This document shows, piece after piece, positions 49,051-64,000 of a DNA stretch of 64,000 nt (within the stretch, counting starts at the first letter, position 1; every line of letters begins with the position of its first letter). The notes under the pieces are model-generated. The model had not been told where the DNA came from. It worked only from the letters and a program-made list of their open reading frames with translations, and did no database searches. Origin of the DNA: Letharia columbiana (lineage: Eukaryota > Ascomycota > Lecanoromycetes > Lecanorales > Parmeliaceae); assembly GCF_014066305.1 (NCBI RefSeq), contig NW_023501055.1, positions 1-64,000 on the forward strand. Direction: 5' to 3'. Both the position numbers and the translations under genes were made by a program.

Positions 49051-50814
49051 TAAGTAAGATATATAGCCCTATAGGGCTGTGGGACTTAGAGAAATCTTCG
49101 AAAAACTTTATATATTACCGCTAGCCATTAATTCTCTACTAGTAATATATTAATGTATTACTTTATAGCGTAGTATTGAAATAATAACAAATCGATATCT
49201 CTTTCATATTTCATTGACTGTCCATTAACTATCCATTAATAATAAATTTGACTGAATCTACTATAAATAGAAAATTTTATATAACTCTATTCGACATACG
49301 TTATATAGAACGTAAAATCTGAATATATCCGGTGTGTAGTCCTTATTATACAAATCGTATAATTATAGTTAATGACTTATTAATTTTCTATTAATAGTAA
49401 ATACCCATGTGTAGTAGCTCCCGTAAGGTAGCGTATATAATAATATTATTATCTTTAAATAATAGTAGATAAATCTCTTTATTTATCGCGATATAAATAA
49501 TTTTATTAAATTTAATAATCTTATTATTATATAGCTTATAAATTTAAGTATAAATAATTATAAAGATATTAAAAGAGTTCTCGAGTTTTATAAGAAAGAG
49601 TTAAATTAGAAAGAGTTTCGATAAAGCGAGCGATTTATATAGACTAGCAATTTCGATAATAATTTTATAAAAATCCTTTTTATATTAATAAATATCTCTT
49701 TTAAATATAAAAGTAATATTAAATAATTAACGAATTAGCTTTATATAGAGTTTAAAATTTTAAAATTTATAATATTTAACGATAATATTTAATATTATTT
49801 AAAAATCTTTATTATTATAATTAATCTCGATAAGCTAGCGATTATTATATTTAAGATATTAAAAAATAGCTATATAAATCTTAAGCTTTATAATTTTAAT
49901 AAAAAATAAAAGATTATTAAGTATTAATTAGTTTTTAATATTTTATCTTTATTTAATATATCTTATATTAGATTTTAAAATAGCGATAAAGATTAAAGAG
50001 AAATTATTTTTATTAAATTAGAATTAAACCTTAATCGTAAAGCGCTATAATTAATTATTTAAATTTATTATTATTAAAAAATAATTTAGATAAAAATATA
50101 TAAAATATTAATAAAGAGAATAATAGCGATAATAATAATAATAATTTAGCTACTATTTTAAATAAAATAATAAATTTAAAAAAAGATTTTAAGAATAACT
50201 TCGAAGTAAATATAATAGACTTTTTAATATAAAGATTAAATAATTTAATATCGCTTAAAGAATTAAAGGTATTTTCGCTAGCTTTAAATTTAAGATTAAT
50301 AAAGCTATTATTTAATAAAATAATAAAAATAAAATAAATACTTTAATTATTATTAAAGATTTTAAAAATTTTATTAATACTAGTTAACTATTATCTTTAA
50401 ACTTTAAATTCTTATATAAAAAATAAAAAGTATTTATATATAGAGTTGCGATAAATATAGATAATATAATTAAAATAAAAAGTACTTAGTAATAAGAATA
50501 ACTTATAAATAAAGATTAATTTCTAATAAAATTATATAGAGTATAATTATTATAAATATATAAACCTCCTTCTTAAAGAGAAATTAATATTCTTCTTATA
50601 TTACTTATTTAAGAATTTAGATTTAAAATATTTATATCGCTAATTATTATTATAAGACTTCGAAGATTATTCTAGCTTTATAATTACGATAATAAAATAT
50701 AAATAATTATAAAAAAAAAGTTTAATAATAAAACTTTAACTCTCTTTTTTAAGAGGCTTTTAAAAGTTTAGAAGCTAATATTAATAAGATATTCTTATTA
50801 TTTTAATCTTAACA
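49051..50814. repeat. Mixed flank grading into RIP-degraded DNA
   Basis: Less mutated until about 49,430, including the TCCGGTGTGTAGTCC segment shared with 45,826-45,855, then strongly TA-rich without genes. Confidence 0.45.
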
Positions 50815-53296
50815 AGTAAAGGCCCATGAATTAAATTTATGGAGTTGGATTTTTCTAAGTCAAATCGAATTTTAGCCCTAGCCCTAAGTTAAATCGAACT
50901 CTAATCGCTTGCTATGCGTTTTTGACCTACTTCCACCACTACAAAATTAATTTAATCTATATAATATACAGGCACATATATGCGGAGAGAGGCGCGCTAT
51001 CGAGTGTAGAGGATTAATCCATAATAATTACCCATAAAAAACAGAGAAAGGCCATATCCTTATGGCAAGAAGTATCAAAATACCGGAAAGAAATGAAGAC
51101 AATATGCCAATTAATAATGTAAATCCCATATTATCTTCTACCGCAGTGAAATCTTTCGAATAATAAAATAGCTATAGATATCGGACAATCTTAATTCATT
51201 CAAATATATATCGTTCGATATTCCTTCTACAGAAGTCTAATTAACTATAATCGTCGCAGTAGATCCTCCTCTTATAACGTTATTACAGTAATATACTATA
51301 TTAATATAGTGGGGATAACAAACTAAGTTACAGTGGTATTCTTCGCTTACTAAGTAATAATTTAATATAAAACCGTAGAGAGTATATAACGTGGGATCTT
51401 GGAGAGTTAAGCCGTGTTCTTAGTGCTGAAGATCTTATTACCGCTTGGTTTCTCCGCAATATTCTCCGTATTCGCCTGCTATATTAACTTCTCTTATACT
51501 AATTAAGTAGATTAATATGAGATTGTGGAGAGAAGGCCTATTATATTACTACTGCTGATAACTATCTCCGCAATATTCTTTATAGTATTCTCCACATTCG
51601 CCTGTTATAGTTCCTCCTCTTATTTTTTAATATAGTGAAGATAACAGACTAAGTTATAATGGTGTTCTTCACTTATTAAGTAATAATTTAATATAAAACA
51701 GTGGAGAGTATATAACGTGGGATCTTAGAGAGCTAAGCCGTGTTCCTAACGATGGTAGCCTTATTAACGCTTAATTTCTCCGCAGTATTCTCTATAGTGT
51801 TCTCCGCAATATTCTCCGCATTTGCCTATTATAGTTCCTTCTCTTACTCCTTAATACAGTGGGGATAATAGACTAAGTTATAGTAATATTCTCCGCTTAC
51901 TAAGTAATAATTTAATATAAAACCGTAGAGAGTATATAACGTTAAATCTTAAAGAGCTAAGCCGTGTTTTTAACGATAATAGCCTTATTACCGCTTAATT
52001 TCTCCGCAGTATTCTCCACATTTACCTATTATAATTCCTTCTCTTACTTCTCCTCTTATAGAGTATTAAACTAAGTGACTAGCTAAGTAACTAACTAAGT
52101 AAATAACTAATATAACGTGGAATCTTAAAGAGCTAAGCCGTATTCTTAATAATAGTAGCCTTATTACCGCTTAGTTTCTCCGTAGTATTCTCCGCATTCG
52201 CCTACTATATTAACTTCTTTTACATTAACTAAATAGATTAATATAAAATCGTAAAGAGTAAGTCTATTATATCACTGCTGCTGATAACTATCTCCGCAAT
52301 ATTCTCCATAATATTCTCCATATTCGCCTATTATAGATCCTCCTCTTATTTAACTAAGTGCGAGGATATTAAGAGTAAATATATTTATATTAATAGAATT
52401 AATAGAATTAATAGAATAGTAAAAGAAGAATAATTACACAAATAGGTGGAAGGATTATTATCCGACCCTAAACGCGTCTAATATAATTATCATATTTTTA
52501 AAAGCTTCTTCTTAACGATATTCAGAATCTAATACGCGTTAAAAAGCTTTAAAATAGAGTAATAAAGAACGAATAGAAGAGAAAGATATATCTTAAAAGG
52601 TAGCATCGCTAAATTAGAAGACACCATCGCTAACTTAAGAGGAGTATATAGAGAAGAACGTATTCATTCGGGCTCTTTAAGAGTTTTTTAACGCGTTTAT
52701 AAGTAGTAGTAGATAGCTATTAAGCTCGCTTACGGCCTCAATTATTAGCAATAACGAATTTATCGAGAAATAATCTAGGGGTGTTAATAGAGGCTCTAAG
52801 AGGCGGGTAATAGGAATATATATATCTAAAACGTTAAGTAACCTTTAGACGAGGGGTACGGAAGACGATTATATTTATATTAATAAAATTAATAAAATTA
52901 ATAGAATGATGGAAGGAAGAAGAATAGTTACATAAACAGATGAAAGGATTATTATTCGATCCTAAACGCGTCTGGTGTGGCTACCATAACTATCATATTT
53001 GAATATTCATTTAATCTACCAATAGTAGACTAAACTTCATTATTTTTATAGCGTTAGAAAGCGTATACTAAGCTCTATAATTTACAAAATTATAAAGTAA
53101 CAATATCCTTAGGGAGATAGTTATTTCAGAGTATAAAACTTCTATATACGAAGTTTTAATAAGAGAAGCGCGGGAGAACTATCGGGCTAACTCAGCCGAT
53201 CTAACTAAAAAGCGTATAGAACCCGAATTTATAATTGGCTGCACATACAAATTCAAGGTTTTCAAGCTTAGCCCTACCTTATTCTATTATATATAC
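50815..53296 (+). mobile_element. Long copy of the repeat family (2.48 kb), partly RIP-mutated
   Basis: The same head (AGTAAAGGCCCATGAATTAA) and tail (CTTAGCCCTACCTTATTC) as 22,936-24,884, in the same orientation. A longer and more irregular tandem region lies at about 51,350-52,330 (units with GAGAGTATATAACGTGGGATC and CCGCAGTATTCTC). It also has a segment near 52,500-52,660 missing from the shorter copy. Intermediate CA/TG content indicates partial RIP. Confidence 0.7.
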
Positions 53297-56200
53297 TAAT
53301 ATATATATAAGCGTATTAAGAGATAGTAATATTAACTCTAGAATACTTTAAATTATAATTAGACTATTAATATTAATATCTAATTACTTTTAATTAATAA
53401 CTATTAATTTAATAATTAATATATAATTTTAAAATTAATATTAATATAAAATAATTTTATTTTTAATAGAATTAAGTATTCTAATTTAGCGAAAGCTAAT
53501 AAGATTTAAAGAGGTTTTAATAATATAATTTAATTATATAATAATATAATTATATATTTAATATATTTAGCGAGTTTAATATTTCGACTAAAAGCGATAT
53601 ATTTTAACTCGCTTAAAATAAAGACGATAGCGACTCTTAGCCCTTTATATTATTAATAAATTATACTTATTTAAATTTATAACTATTTTAAAAGAAAAAA
53701 ATACTCTTATTAAGAAGATTAAAAGAATATCTTTATAGCTGCTATTACTTCTATATAATAAACTTTAAATATTATAAGATAAATATTAAAAGCTTAAAGA
53801 TAGTTATAGCTATAGAGATAAATAGTAATTATAATATAATAGTTATCGAATAAAGCTCGAGCTTATAATCTATAAAAATATAACTTATAGGGGCTAATAG
53901 TACGGAAGACGATATATCTATAGATAGTGTATATAGCGTAGATGACTGGTTTTTGATATCGATCGTCCCCACTATTCAGTTATAATAGGCAAATCCTCGG
54001 CTAGTTAATACACTATTTTATGTAATATATATTCCTATAGTCAGAGAGTCGAATTAATTATTTTTATAAATCTTCTATTAAGATAAATTATTTATCTCGT
54101 ATAACTCTTTATCTAATTTAACTCTATAATTTATATAACTCTATATTTAAATAATAATTATCGACTTATTACATACCTTTCAAAAATCTATTAAAGATTT
54201 ATCGAAGATCTATTAGAGATCTATTAAAGATCTTTCAATTCTATCTTTATAGATATTAAATTATTTAAATTAAATACCACTTTTATTTTATATAATAAAT
54301 CGAATCTAGTCGATATTAATTTATATATATATTTTATATATTAATAATTATTATTATTTATAAAATATATTATATAGATAGAAGTAGTTATAATCTTCGT
54401 ATCCCTTTAATCTTATTTATTTTATTTTTTTGTATATTTTATAATATTTATCTAATCTCTAGCTATTATAAATTAATTAATAATTTTTTATTAATAAAAT
54501 ACTTATAGAGTAATATATTAAGGTTAAAAAGCGATATATATCTAATAATATTTATATACTTCTTATATTTATTAGAGTAAGTAATTAGCGATATTAAAAT
54601 ATATATAATAAAAATATAAATAAATTATATATCTTAATTATATTATATTATTTATATTAAATAGAATTTTATTTATAATTTAATCGCGTTATAATTAATA
54701 TATCTCTTTTATTTATAATATTAACTTATTATATATTAGAAAGCTCTTTAAACTTTAAATATAGGCGCGCTAAGAATAAAGAAATAAAAAGAGATATATA
54801 ATAAAAATATAATATTATTAAATAGATAATATATTAAAAAGAAAGCTAATCTAAAAAATAGATAGTTTAATATCTTCGCCTTATTCGTTAGCTTAATTCT
54901 TATTAATAATATAAAATAAATATATTTACTTTCTAGTAATAGAAAAGAGAAAAAGATTAATTTATTTATATTACGAGATTAGCTATTTAGATTATTATAT
55001 TATATAAATATTTTTAATATATCTATAAACTAGATTTATAAGTTATCTAATATTATATAGATATTTTCAGCTTATTTATAAATTAGACTTATAAGTTATC
55101 TAATTTATAAAATTATAAAAATTATCTATATTCTCTATATCCCTATTATAATTAATTTATTACTATTATATAATCTAGAATAAAAGGTACTTATATATAA
55201 GTCTATTAATATATTAATATTTATTATTATAAATATAAATTATAATAATTAATTATCTCTAGTTATTATTGATTTAAAAGAAATATTAATTTAAATATAA
55301 TAATAAATAATATAAAAGTTAAAAGTATAAGAATACTATATAGCTATTAGTAAAATATAAAAATATTATTATATAAAAGAGCGTTATTAATAAATACGAA
55401 GAGAGTATAAGAAAGTGGGGATAAAAGAGATATCTTAGAAATAATTTAAGAATAACTTACTATACATTAGAAATACCTTATAATTATTTATTATATTTAT
55501 TTATATAATTAGATTATAAATTAATTATATCTAATTATTACTATTATAATATAAAGAAATTTAAAAAAGAAATAACTTATCTCTTTAATATCTTCTATTT
55601 TAATCTATATTAAGATCATTATATAATTATAATATTCTATAATCTATTATCTTCTAATTAAATAATTATTTATTTTTAACCCTATCTAATAATATATTAT
55701 ACTCCCTATAAGTTTTTAAATAATATTCTTATATCTAAAAATAATTAAGCTAAAAATATCTCTATTAAAATATTAATATTCTATTTTAAAGAAGCTTTCT
55801 TTAAAATAAACTATATAAATTAATAATTTCTACGCTCTAACTATCTTAAATAAGCTCTTTATTATTATTCTTTAAATAAATATTAAAGATAGAATTAGTA
55901 ATAAAATAGAGGCTAATAAATAAACTTTATAGATAAAATAAAGAATTAATAGTTTAATATTATAACTCTATAAAAATAATCGCTATATTCTAAAGATATT
56001 TATATATATATATTTAGAGAGATAATAAGTCTAATTTATTAATTATATAAAGACGTTAATACTATAATAGCTAGCTTTTTAAAAAAAAGGAATATCTTAG
56101 AAAATCATATTATACTCTTTATATATCTAATAAAAAAATTATTTAAAATTAACTTTATTTTTATAAGTCTAATATTTTAAATCTATTTCTTTACTAGATT

Positions 56201-59200
56201 AGCTAGTTTATAGTAGATAAAATATAAATATAAAATAGAAATATAGAAAATTAATAAAGGGCTTATTTATCTATATTATTTAACTTATAATATACTTAGT
56301 AACTTCTATCTTCTTATTACCTCTATTTTTAAAATATCTTATTTAAAATAAAATATCGCTTACGTTAATAGCTAATCAAAATATATAAAAATAAAGTATT
56401 TAACTCGTATATTAATCTAAAAGTAAATTTATTAATTTATATAAATTAAATATCGTAATTATAATTTAATAAAAGGGCCTAATCATCTTTCTTTAAGCCC
56501 TCTTTAATTTTATTATTACGCTCTTTACGACTTATATATAAAATATAATACTTTCTTATATTAATATTTAAAAATCTAACGATCTATACTATCTTTAATA
56601 ATTTCTAATAAAAAACTTTAAAAATAGAATTAAGCTTTAATTCTTTAAAGTTTTATATTATAATTACTTTAGTAAATAGTCTAATATAATTTTTAAAGAG
56701 CTTATATAAGAAGATATTATTAATTTAAGCTAAGTCGAAGTTTCGAATAATAATAAAATCTTCGATATTAAATATAATTCGATATTTAGATACTCTATTA
56801 TAATCTATTAATAATTATTTATTCTAAATAGCGATTTTTATAGCTATTATTAAATTTATATATATAAATAAATAATAAAAATATAAAAGCTATTAAAGGG
56901 AGAAAAGTTAGATATCTTATTAATTTATAAAGCTAAGCTTTTAATACTATTATAATTTAACGCGTTTAAATAAAATAATATTAAGCTCTTTATAATTTAT
57001 CTTATAAATATATTATAATAATATTAAAAATAAATTATTAAGAGTAAACTAATTAGACTATAAAGACTATTCTAAATTCTTTATAATATATTTACAATCT
57101 AGGTATCTTAGCGCTAGCGATTTTTTATAAACTATATCTTTAATAATTATTATCTAAAATTAATATAAGTTATTTTCTTTAATATCTAATTTAGAGTAAA
57201 GTAATAAGTTAATTAAAAGAATAAAGTATTTTAAATATATTTTTATTATCTTTATAGTTAATCTAGATTTAATAGATATATATAAATCGATAAAAATAAA
57301 GTATATAGTTTAATATAAGCTCTTTTTATTAAGTAAAATCTTTTCTATATCTTAAAAATTAATTTAAATTATTATTTTCTTAAAGAATCTTTTTTATTAG
57401 ATTAGCGTAGAGATAATAAATAAAACAAATTCTATATATATATCTATATTTATCTTTATTACTAAAAATAGTATAATTATTAAAAATAATATATTTTATA
57501 ATTATATTCTTATAGTATAAAGTAATATATATATTTAGATATACTATAACGTTATAAAATACTATTATTTACTTTATAATATTATTCTTAATCTTAAAAA
57601 TCTCTATTAAATATTTATATTCTAAATAATTTAAATATTATAACTTATTATTCTTAAATATACTTTTTACTTTAAAATTATTATCTAAAAAATTAATTAA
57701 TATTATTTATTTAAAGAAAATAAGATAATTATTATATTTAAAGTTTTTAAAATAAATAAAAGTAATATATTAATAGAGTCTTTAAAATATCTTTTAATAA
57801 TAATAATATTATATTCTATTAATTTATTTAACTTATATTTTATATTAAAATTATAATATTACTTTTAACTATAATAGCGTAATATATAATAATTAAATTA
57901 ACGCTATTAAAATTTAATATTAAAGATATTATTATTTCTATAATTTTTAAATATATAAAATTAATTAATTTAAATTATAGTTAGATTTATAAAAATAGAG
58001 ATATAATAATTAAGATTTTATTAAATTCTTATATTTAATAATTAATAAGATAATAATTAAATAATTATAATTAATATTAATTAGATAAAAAGAGAAAGTA
58101 TTAAAGCTCGATATAATAAGTATTAATACTAATATTAGTGAGTATAATAGCGAATAATATATATTACGCTTATTTAATAATTTTAATATATTTTAAATAT
58201 ATTATATTTCTAAATTAATTATATATAATATTTAGAGATAATATAATAATAATTAACGAAGTCTATTTAGATCTTATCTCTATACTTTAAAAGAATTTAA
58301 TATTATTTATAAACGCGTTATCTTTAATTTATTTATATAAAATTTAATAATAATAATAAGTATTAAATATAATATTAAAAGTTAAGTTCGCTTTTTACTT
58401 CTTTATAATTAGATATTTTAAATATTTTCTATTAATAATTAGAGATATAAAATTAAAATTCTTTTATTATTATTTTATATCTTCTATAAAAACTATAATA
58501 TAGATATATATAAATATATTTACGCTATTAAGATTAATTCTAATATTATAATTTAAAATTATTAATTTAAACTCTAGAATTTTAATTATATCTTTAAAAT
58601 TATTAATATATAAATTAAATACTAAAGATAGTATATTAACTCTTTATTTTCTCTTTTATTAATTTAGATTAGCGATTATAATATAAATCTCTATTAGAAA
58701 TTAATATATATTTTAATATAAATTAAATATATTAATAAAGATAAAAAGAGGAATTAAAAAATATAAAGATATAATAAAGCTAGCTAGATATATACGCTTA
58801 TATATATTTAATTTTAATATTTTATAAATAAATATAAAGAGCTATAATAAATAAGTACTTTTATTATTAAACTCGAAGATTTAATATATTATAAATCTTA
58901 ATTAATATATCGATATATTTCTACTTAGTCTAATATTTAACTTTTTATAATAATAATTAAAATATATATCGATTTCTCTAATATAGACTTATTTTTAATT
59001 TAAATAAAGAGTTTTTTATTTTAAGAGAAATAGTTTTTTAGCTATTAAGTACGTTAATATCGAAAAATCTAATTTTTTTAATTTAAAAGCGCTCGCAATA
59101 TAGAGCGGATTTATGAGAATTCTAACTTAATTAATTATTTCTCTAATAATTATTTTATCTCTATTAATTATAGCGATACAAGTTATATAATATTTATAAT

Positions 59201-62200
59201 TATTTTAATAAAAATAATTTTTTTTTATAATAATAGTAGATAATATTAAAAAAAAAGATCGAAGATTAATTAAGATAGAATATATATTCTCTTAAATAAA
59301 ACTTAATAAAAGAAGTTTATATTAAAAAGTAATAGAGCTTAAAAAATTAATTAACGAAATATATTATCTCTATATAAATCTTAGCGTAAAATTTAATTAA
59401 TAAAAATATAATCTTAAATAGCTTAATAAAATTAAAGAAATATATTATACTCTTTATAATTTAAACTTTCTTCTACTTACTTTATATTAAAAACTACTCT
59501 TATATTATATCTATTTTTTAATATTATAATTATATTAATAATAGCTATATATTAATATATTTTTTAAAAATTATAATAAAATAAAGAAGATCTTTAAGTA
59601 TTTATAAATTTTTAAAAAAATTAAATATCTCTAATAAACTTTAATAGTTTTATCGAGTAATATTAGATATTTTATATTATAAGTTTAATATTATTAAAAA
59701 TATCTTTATCTCTTAGCTAGCTCGCTTATATAATACTTTTTTTAATAAATTTATTATTAAAGAATAATATAAAGATAATAATATATTTTTATTAAAAGAT
59801 ATAGTAAGCTCGTTTTTAGCTAGCTTATCGAAATTATTTAAAAAAATTTATTAAAAAAATTTAAGAGATAAAGAGAAATTAGATAGCGTATTAATAGAGA
59901 TCTTTAAAAATAAAGAGTTAAAATTATTAGCTAAAGCTTTATATATAAAATCTTCTACTTTTATATTCTTTATATATTTAAATAAATTATTAATAATAAA
60001 GATAGTATTCTTAAAAGTTAATAAAAGCGTATATATTAATATTAAAGAATTTATATTAAAATTATTATTAGTAATAATCTTAAGTAATATAGATATCTTA
60101 TCTTATAATATAATTTCTATAAACCCTATAAATTTTATAAATTTATTAAACTTTATAAACTTATTAAACTTTATAAACTTATTAAATTTATTAAATATAT
60201 TATTATTATATTTCTATTCTTTACCTTTATTCTTTTATTTAGAATTATTTAATTATTATCGCTTAATAATATCGAATTTAAATCTTAAAATAAAATAATA
60301 TAATTAAAATTATAAATTCTTACTTAATATTATAAGTTAAATTTATATTTTTTAAAAATTTATATTTATATATATAATAATAATAAATTTTTAAAATAAA
60401 GAATTATAATTATAGAAGCGAAGTTTAAATAAGTAATATTATTAGAATTATTAAAAAAGCTATATAGAATATTAAAAAGATTTAAGATAATAAAGAAGAT
60501 TAAGAAAGATAAGACGAGATAGAAGATAAAGAAGATATTTTAGAAAATATTAGAAAAAGCTTATAAATAGCTAGATTATAAATTAGAATATTAAAAATAT
60601 ATATAATAAATAAATACTACTATAATATTATTAATCTATATTTAATATTATTATAATATTAAAAAAAATAAAGAAAGTATAATTTTATATCTTAATCTTT
60701 AGAATCTAGAAATATTTATATTTCATTTTATAATTATAAAAATTTATAATATCTAATTATTTTTATAGCTATTTTATTTATTATTAATCTTTTATAATTA
60801 AATTTTATATATCTAATATCTCTTCTAATAATAAATCTAGAATAATAAATAATAAGAATAATTAGATTCTTATAATTTTATTTAAGAGATAGATTTTTAA
60901 AATTTATATATAGTAGTTATATATAGACTATTAATATAAATACTTCTCTACTCTTTAAATATATTAGATTTTACTCTTTTTAAATATATATTAAATAATA
61001 GAAAATAGCGTTCTTAATAGAAAGATAATAAAATATTAGAGAGTTAATAAAATATAATTAATAATTTATATAAGAGCGTTAGATAGCGCTAGAATAAGAG
61101 AATAATTTAGATATTATATAATAATAATATTAATAATATAACTACGATAAATAAAAAGATATTAACGTTATTAGATATAAGAAAAAAGTTAATTATACGT
61201 TTATATTCGAATCTATTAAATTAAAAGTAAGTAGAGAATATTCGAGTTTTCTTATCTCTCTAACTTTTTAATTTATTATCTCTATTCTTTAAATAGAGCT
61301 TATATTATTTATTTATATATTTAAAATTTAATATATAAGATCTTTTATTATCTTTTATTTTAATATATTTTAAATATATTAATAAAAAATATAATAAGAA
61401 AGAATTTCGTCTAATCTTAATTTTAATTAAATTTTATTTTTTTTAAATTAATCTCTAATAAAAGACGTTAGAAGAATATATCTAAGATTAATATAAAGAA
61501 GTAAAAAATTTAAACTCTAAATTAAAAGAATAGATATTTAATTTCGTAAAAGAATTATTATATATTTTTATTACCTCGTTAATAGAAGATAGATTTTAAA
61601 AATAAAAATAATAATAATAGCTTTAAATATACGCTTCGAAATTTTATTATAAATTATTTAATTTAATTATATTATTAATAAAGATTAATTCTAAATATTT
61701 AGAGTTATAGTATATTATTAAATAAAGAAAAGAATAATAAGCTTAATAAATTTAAGATAAAGATCGCTTTATTAAAAGATAGCTTTATTATTTAATTTCT
61801 AATATTTATCTCTAAATTTAAAAAAATAAGCATTTTTAAAGATTTTTTTAAAAAAGTATTAAATAGAGTTAGTAGTATTTTTATTAATATATATATAATT
61901 TTTAATAAGCTTAAAATTCGTTATTAGCTTATATATCTAGTAAAATTTAAAATAGCTTTTTATACTTTTATTATTAAAGCTATATAAGAAGATAAGATTA
62001 TAAAATAGAGTTAAAAATAAAAAAAGAGTAATAATAGAATTAATTAAAATAAAAGTAATTAAAAGATTTATATTATTTAGAATATATAGATATAATTCTT
62101 AGCTCTATACTTATTATAATATTTATATTAATAATTTATAAATTAAAATTTAAAATTATATTAAGAATAATAAGAATTATACTTTCGAAAGTATCTTTAA

Positions 62201-64000
62201 ATATATATTACTTATTAAATTCTTCGCCTTTAAATATTCTTCTAATATATTTAGTTAAATCTTTAATTTTATAAATAAATATATTAATATTATAGAGTCT
62301 AATATAAAGCTAATATTTTATTTCTACTTTAAAAATAAATTCTTTTATTCTATTCTCTACTTTTTTACTATATATTTATTTTTAATATATCTTAAAATAT
62401 ATAAATTAACTTCGCTATAAGAGTTAAGCTCTATATAAATTAAATAATAAATTTATAAATCTTATATAATTCTAAGTATAGTCGAAATTTTCTTTTAATA
62501 TAAATCTTCGTTATAGCGAAGTCTAAGAAGTATTATATTAATATTAAAGACTTTATATATATTAAATCGAAGAAATATTATTCTAAATACGAATTTACTA
62601 ATTTAATTAAATCGAATAAAAATATTAATTATTTATTTCTAAAAACTTTACTTTTAAAATAAATATATTTACTTATACTATAAGCTTTATCTTAATTTAA
62701 AAAATATATAATCTCTATTTTCCCTATTTTCTATATAACTCTATCTACTTTCTTATTATAATTTTATAAAAATATTATATTTTATTATATTTTATTATTT
62801 TATTAAATTAGAAGAGTATTAGATTTTTAGCGAAGATATAATATTATAAGATCTATAATATATAATATTTATTTTATAAAATAGATATTTCTTAAAATAT
62901 ATATCTAGATATATTTTAGATAGATTTAATTTTATAATATTTATTTAATAAAGTAAGCTTATAATATATATAGAATTAAAATATTAATTTAGAGAAAGAG
63001 CTACTTTTAAAGAGTATTTTTATAAATTAAATAATTTTCTTCTATTATCTAATATTATATTATAAAATTATATTTATTATAAATTAATTAATATAATAAA
63101 ATATATAATTATTAGATATTCTTAGAATAAAACTATTAGATATATTCTAATTACTATAAAATTATAAAGAATATTTATTTAATATTACATTAATCGATAT
63201 AATATATTTAAATAATAAAAATATTTTTTATAGTAATAATATATTCTATTTCGCTATTATAACTATAGAATTATATCTAATATCTATCTATCTTATTTAT
63301 TAATCTTATCTATTATACTTACTTAAGTCTTATCTTTAAGCTTTAATATTCTTTATATATTTCTATAGATATTAAATTTTTTTTTTTATATAAAAAAATA
63401 TAGTATAAATATTAAAGAAGTATATGCTATTATACATTTTAACTCTATTTAAAAATATTATTTATATTTTTATTTACTCTATCTTTATAAAATAAATATT
63501 ATAACTTTAAATAGAAGACTCGCTCTTATAATTCTTTAATATTAACTTTAATTAAAATATTAATTTAATAATATATCGATATATTATAATAACTAGATGA
63601 GAGAATAATATAGTATTAATAAGTTTTTAATAATTAATTATAATATAAGATAAGATAGATAGATAGAGTATATATAGTATTTACTTTTATCTTTATCTTT
63701 ATAATCTACCTACGTAATCCTCTAATAAGCCTTATTATTATCTTATAACTTAGATTAAGAAATATATAAAGCTAGCTATAACTCTTATCTTTTCTTTTAA
63801 TTAATTACCTTAGGCCTAAAGATATAATTTATTATTATAGACTATTACTCGCTTAGTCTTAATTAACTTATATCTTTCAGAGATATCGTCGATAATGATA
63901 ACACATTCTAGGGGCGCTAATAGCGGCGTCTAGCTAATAATACTCGAGTTTATATATAATATCTTAACGTAATAACTTTAAGAGCTTAATATCTAAGGAA
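53297..64000. repeat. RIP-degraded AT-rich DNA to the window end
   Basis: No frame above 60 codons and near absence of CA/TG. A patch at about 53,900-54,050 is less mutated and may be an LTR or single-copy remnant. Sequence after about 63,640 is again somewhat less TA-rich. No family can be named. Confidence 0.5.

Noticed and set aside
18126..64000. Mitochondrial or plasmid origin of the AT-rich DNA
   Set aside because: No mitochondrial genes or tRNAs; nuclear Ty3/gypsy and RIP pattern instead.
1..64000. CRISPR arrays, operons, ribosome binding sites
   Set aside because: The window is eukaryotic (spliceosomal introns, fungal families), and no array of short evenly spaced repeats is present.

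Overview
The window looks like filamentous ascomycete (Pezizomycotina) nuclear DNA with a two-compartment genome. A base-balanced gene island at about 2,548-18,060 sits between very AT-rich blocks at 1-2,508 and 18,126-64,000. The island genes have short introns with fungal GT..AG borders and encode fungus-specific families. In the AT-rich blocks CA and TG dinucleotides are nearly absent, TA dominates, CG is partly kept, and long reading frames are missing. That is the footprint expected of repeat-induced point mutation (RIP). I cannot name the species.

The island reads as a copper/iron handling cluster: a ferric/cupric reductase (FRE1, minus, 2,558-4,607), a Ctr2-like copper transporter (plus, 5,596-6,233), a Ctr-type plasma-membrane copper transporter (minus, 7,789-8,603), a decayed second reductase (plus, about 9,360-10,530), a 23-residue copper metallothionein (plus, 12,111-12,267), a BIM1/X325-like copper-acquisition protein (minus, 12,715-13,615) and a CFEM-domain protein (plus, 14,187-14,966). 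Together they cover reduction, extracellular capture, import and buffering of metal. Several are damaged. FRE1 has one in-frame TGA, the Ctr2-like gene one in-frame TAA, the BIM1-like gene a one-base frame discrepancy, and the second reductase several stops and frame changes. The Ctr, metallothionein and CFEM genes look intact. A Mac1/Cuf1-like word (TGAGCAAGT) occurs in three of the intergenic regions.

The AT-rich flanks hold mutated mobile DNA. These include a Ty3/gypsy retrotransposon on the minus strand (about 27.3-34.37 kb) in which RT, RNase H and integrase are still readable; two copies of a TIR element (693-1,334 and 43,361-43,945); and a repeat family with long and short copies in both orientations (18.2-26.9 kb and 50.8-53.3 kb), whose best-preserved copy carries a four-unit tandem array. 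A young, unmutated 643-bp TA-flanked element (48,406-49,048) encodes only a pogo/Fot1-like DNA-binding domain and carries nine copies of ATCGTTA.

Two nearly pure A/T tracts (1,541-2,508 and 33,713-34,240) look more like assembly artefact than biology. The first abuts a G/C homopolymer tract directly beside the 3' end of FRE1.
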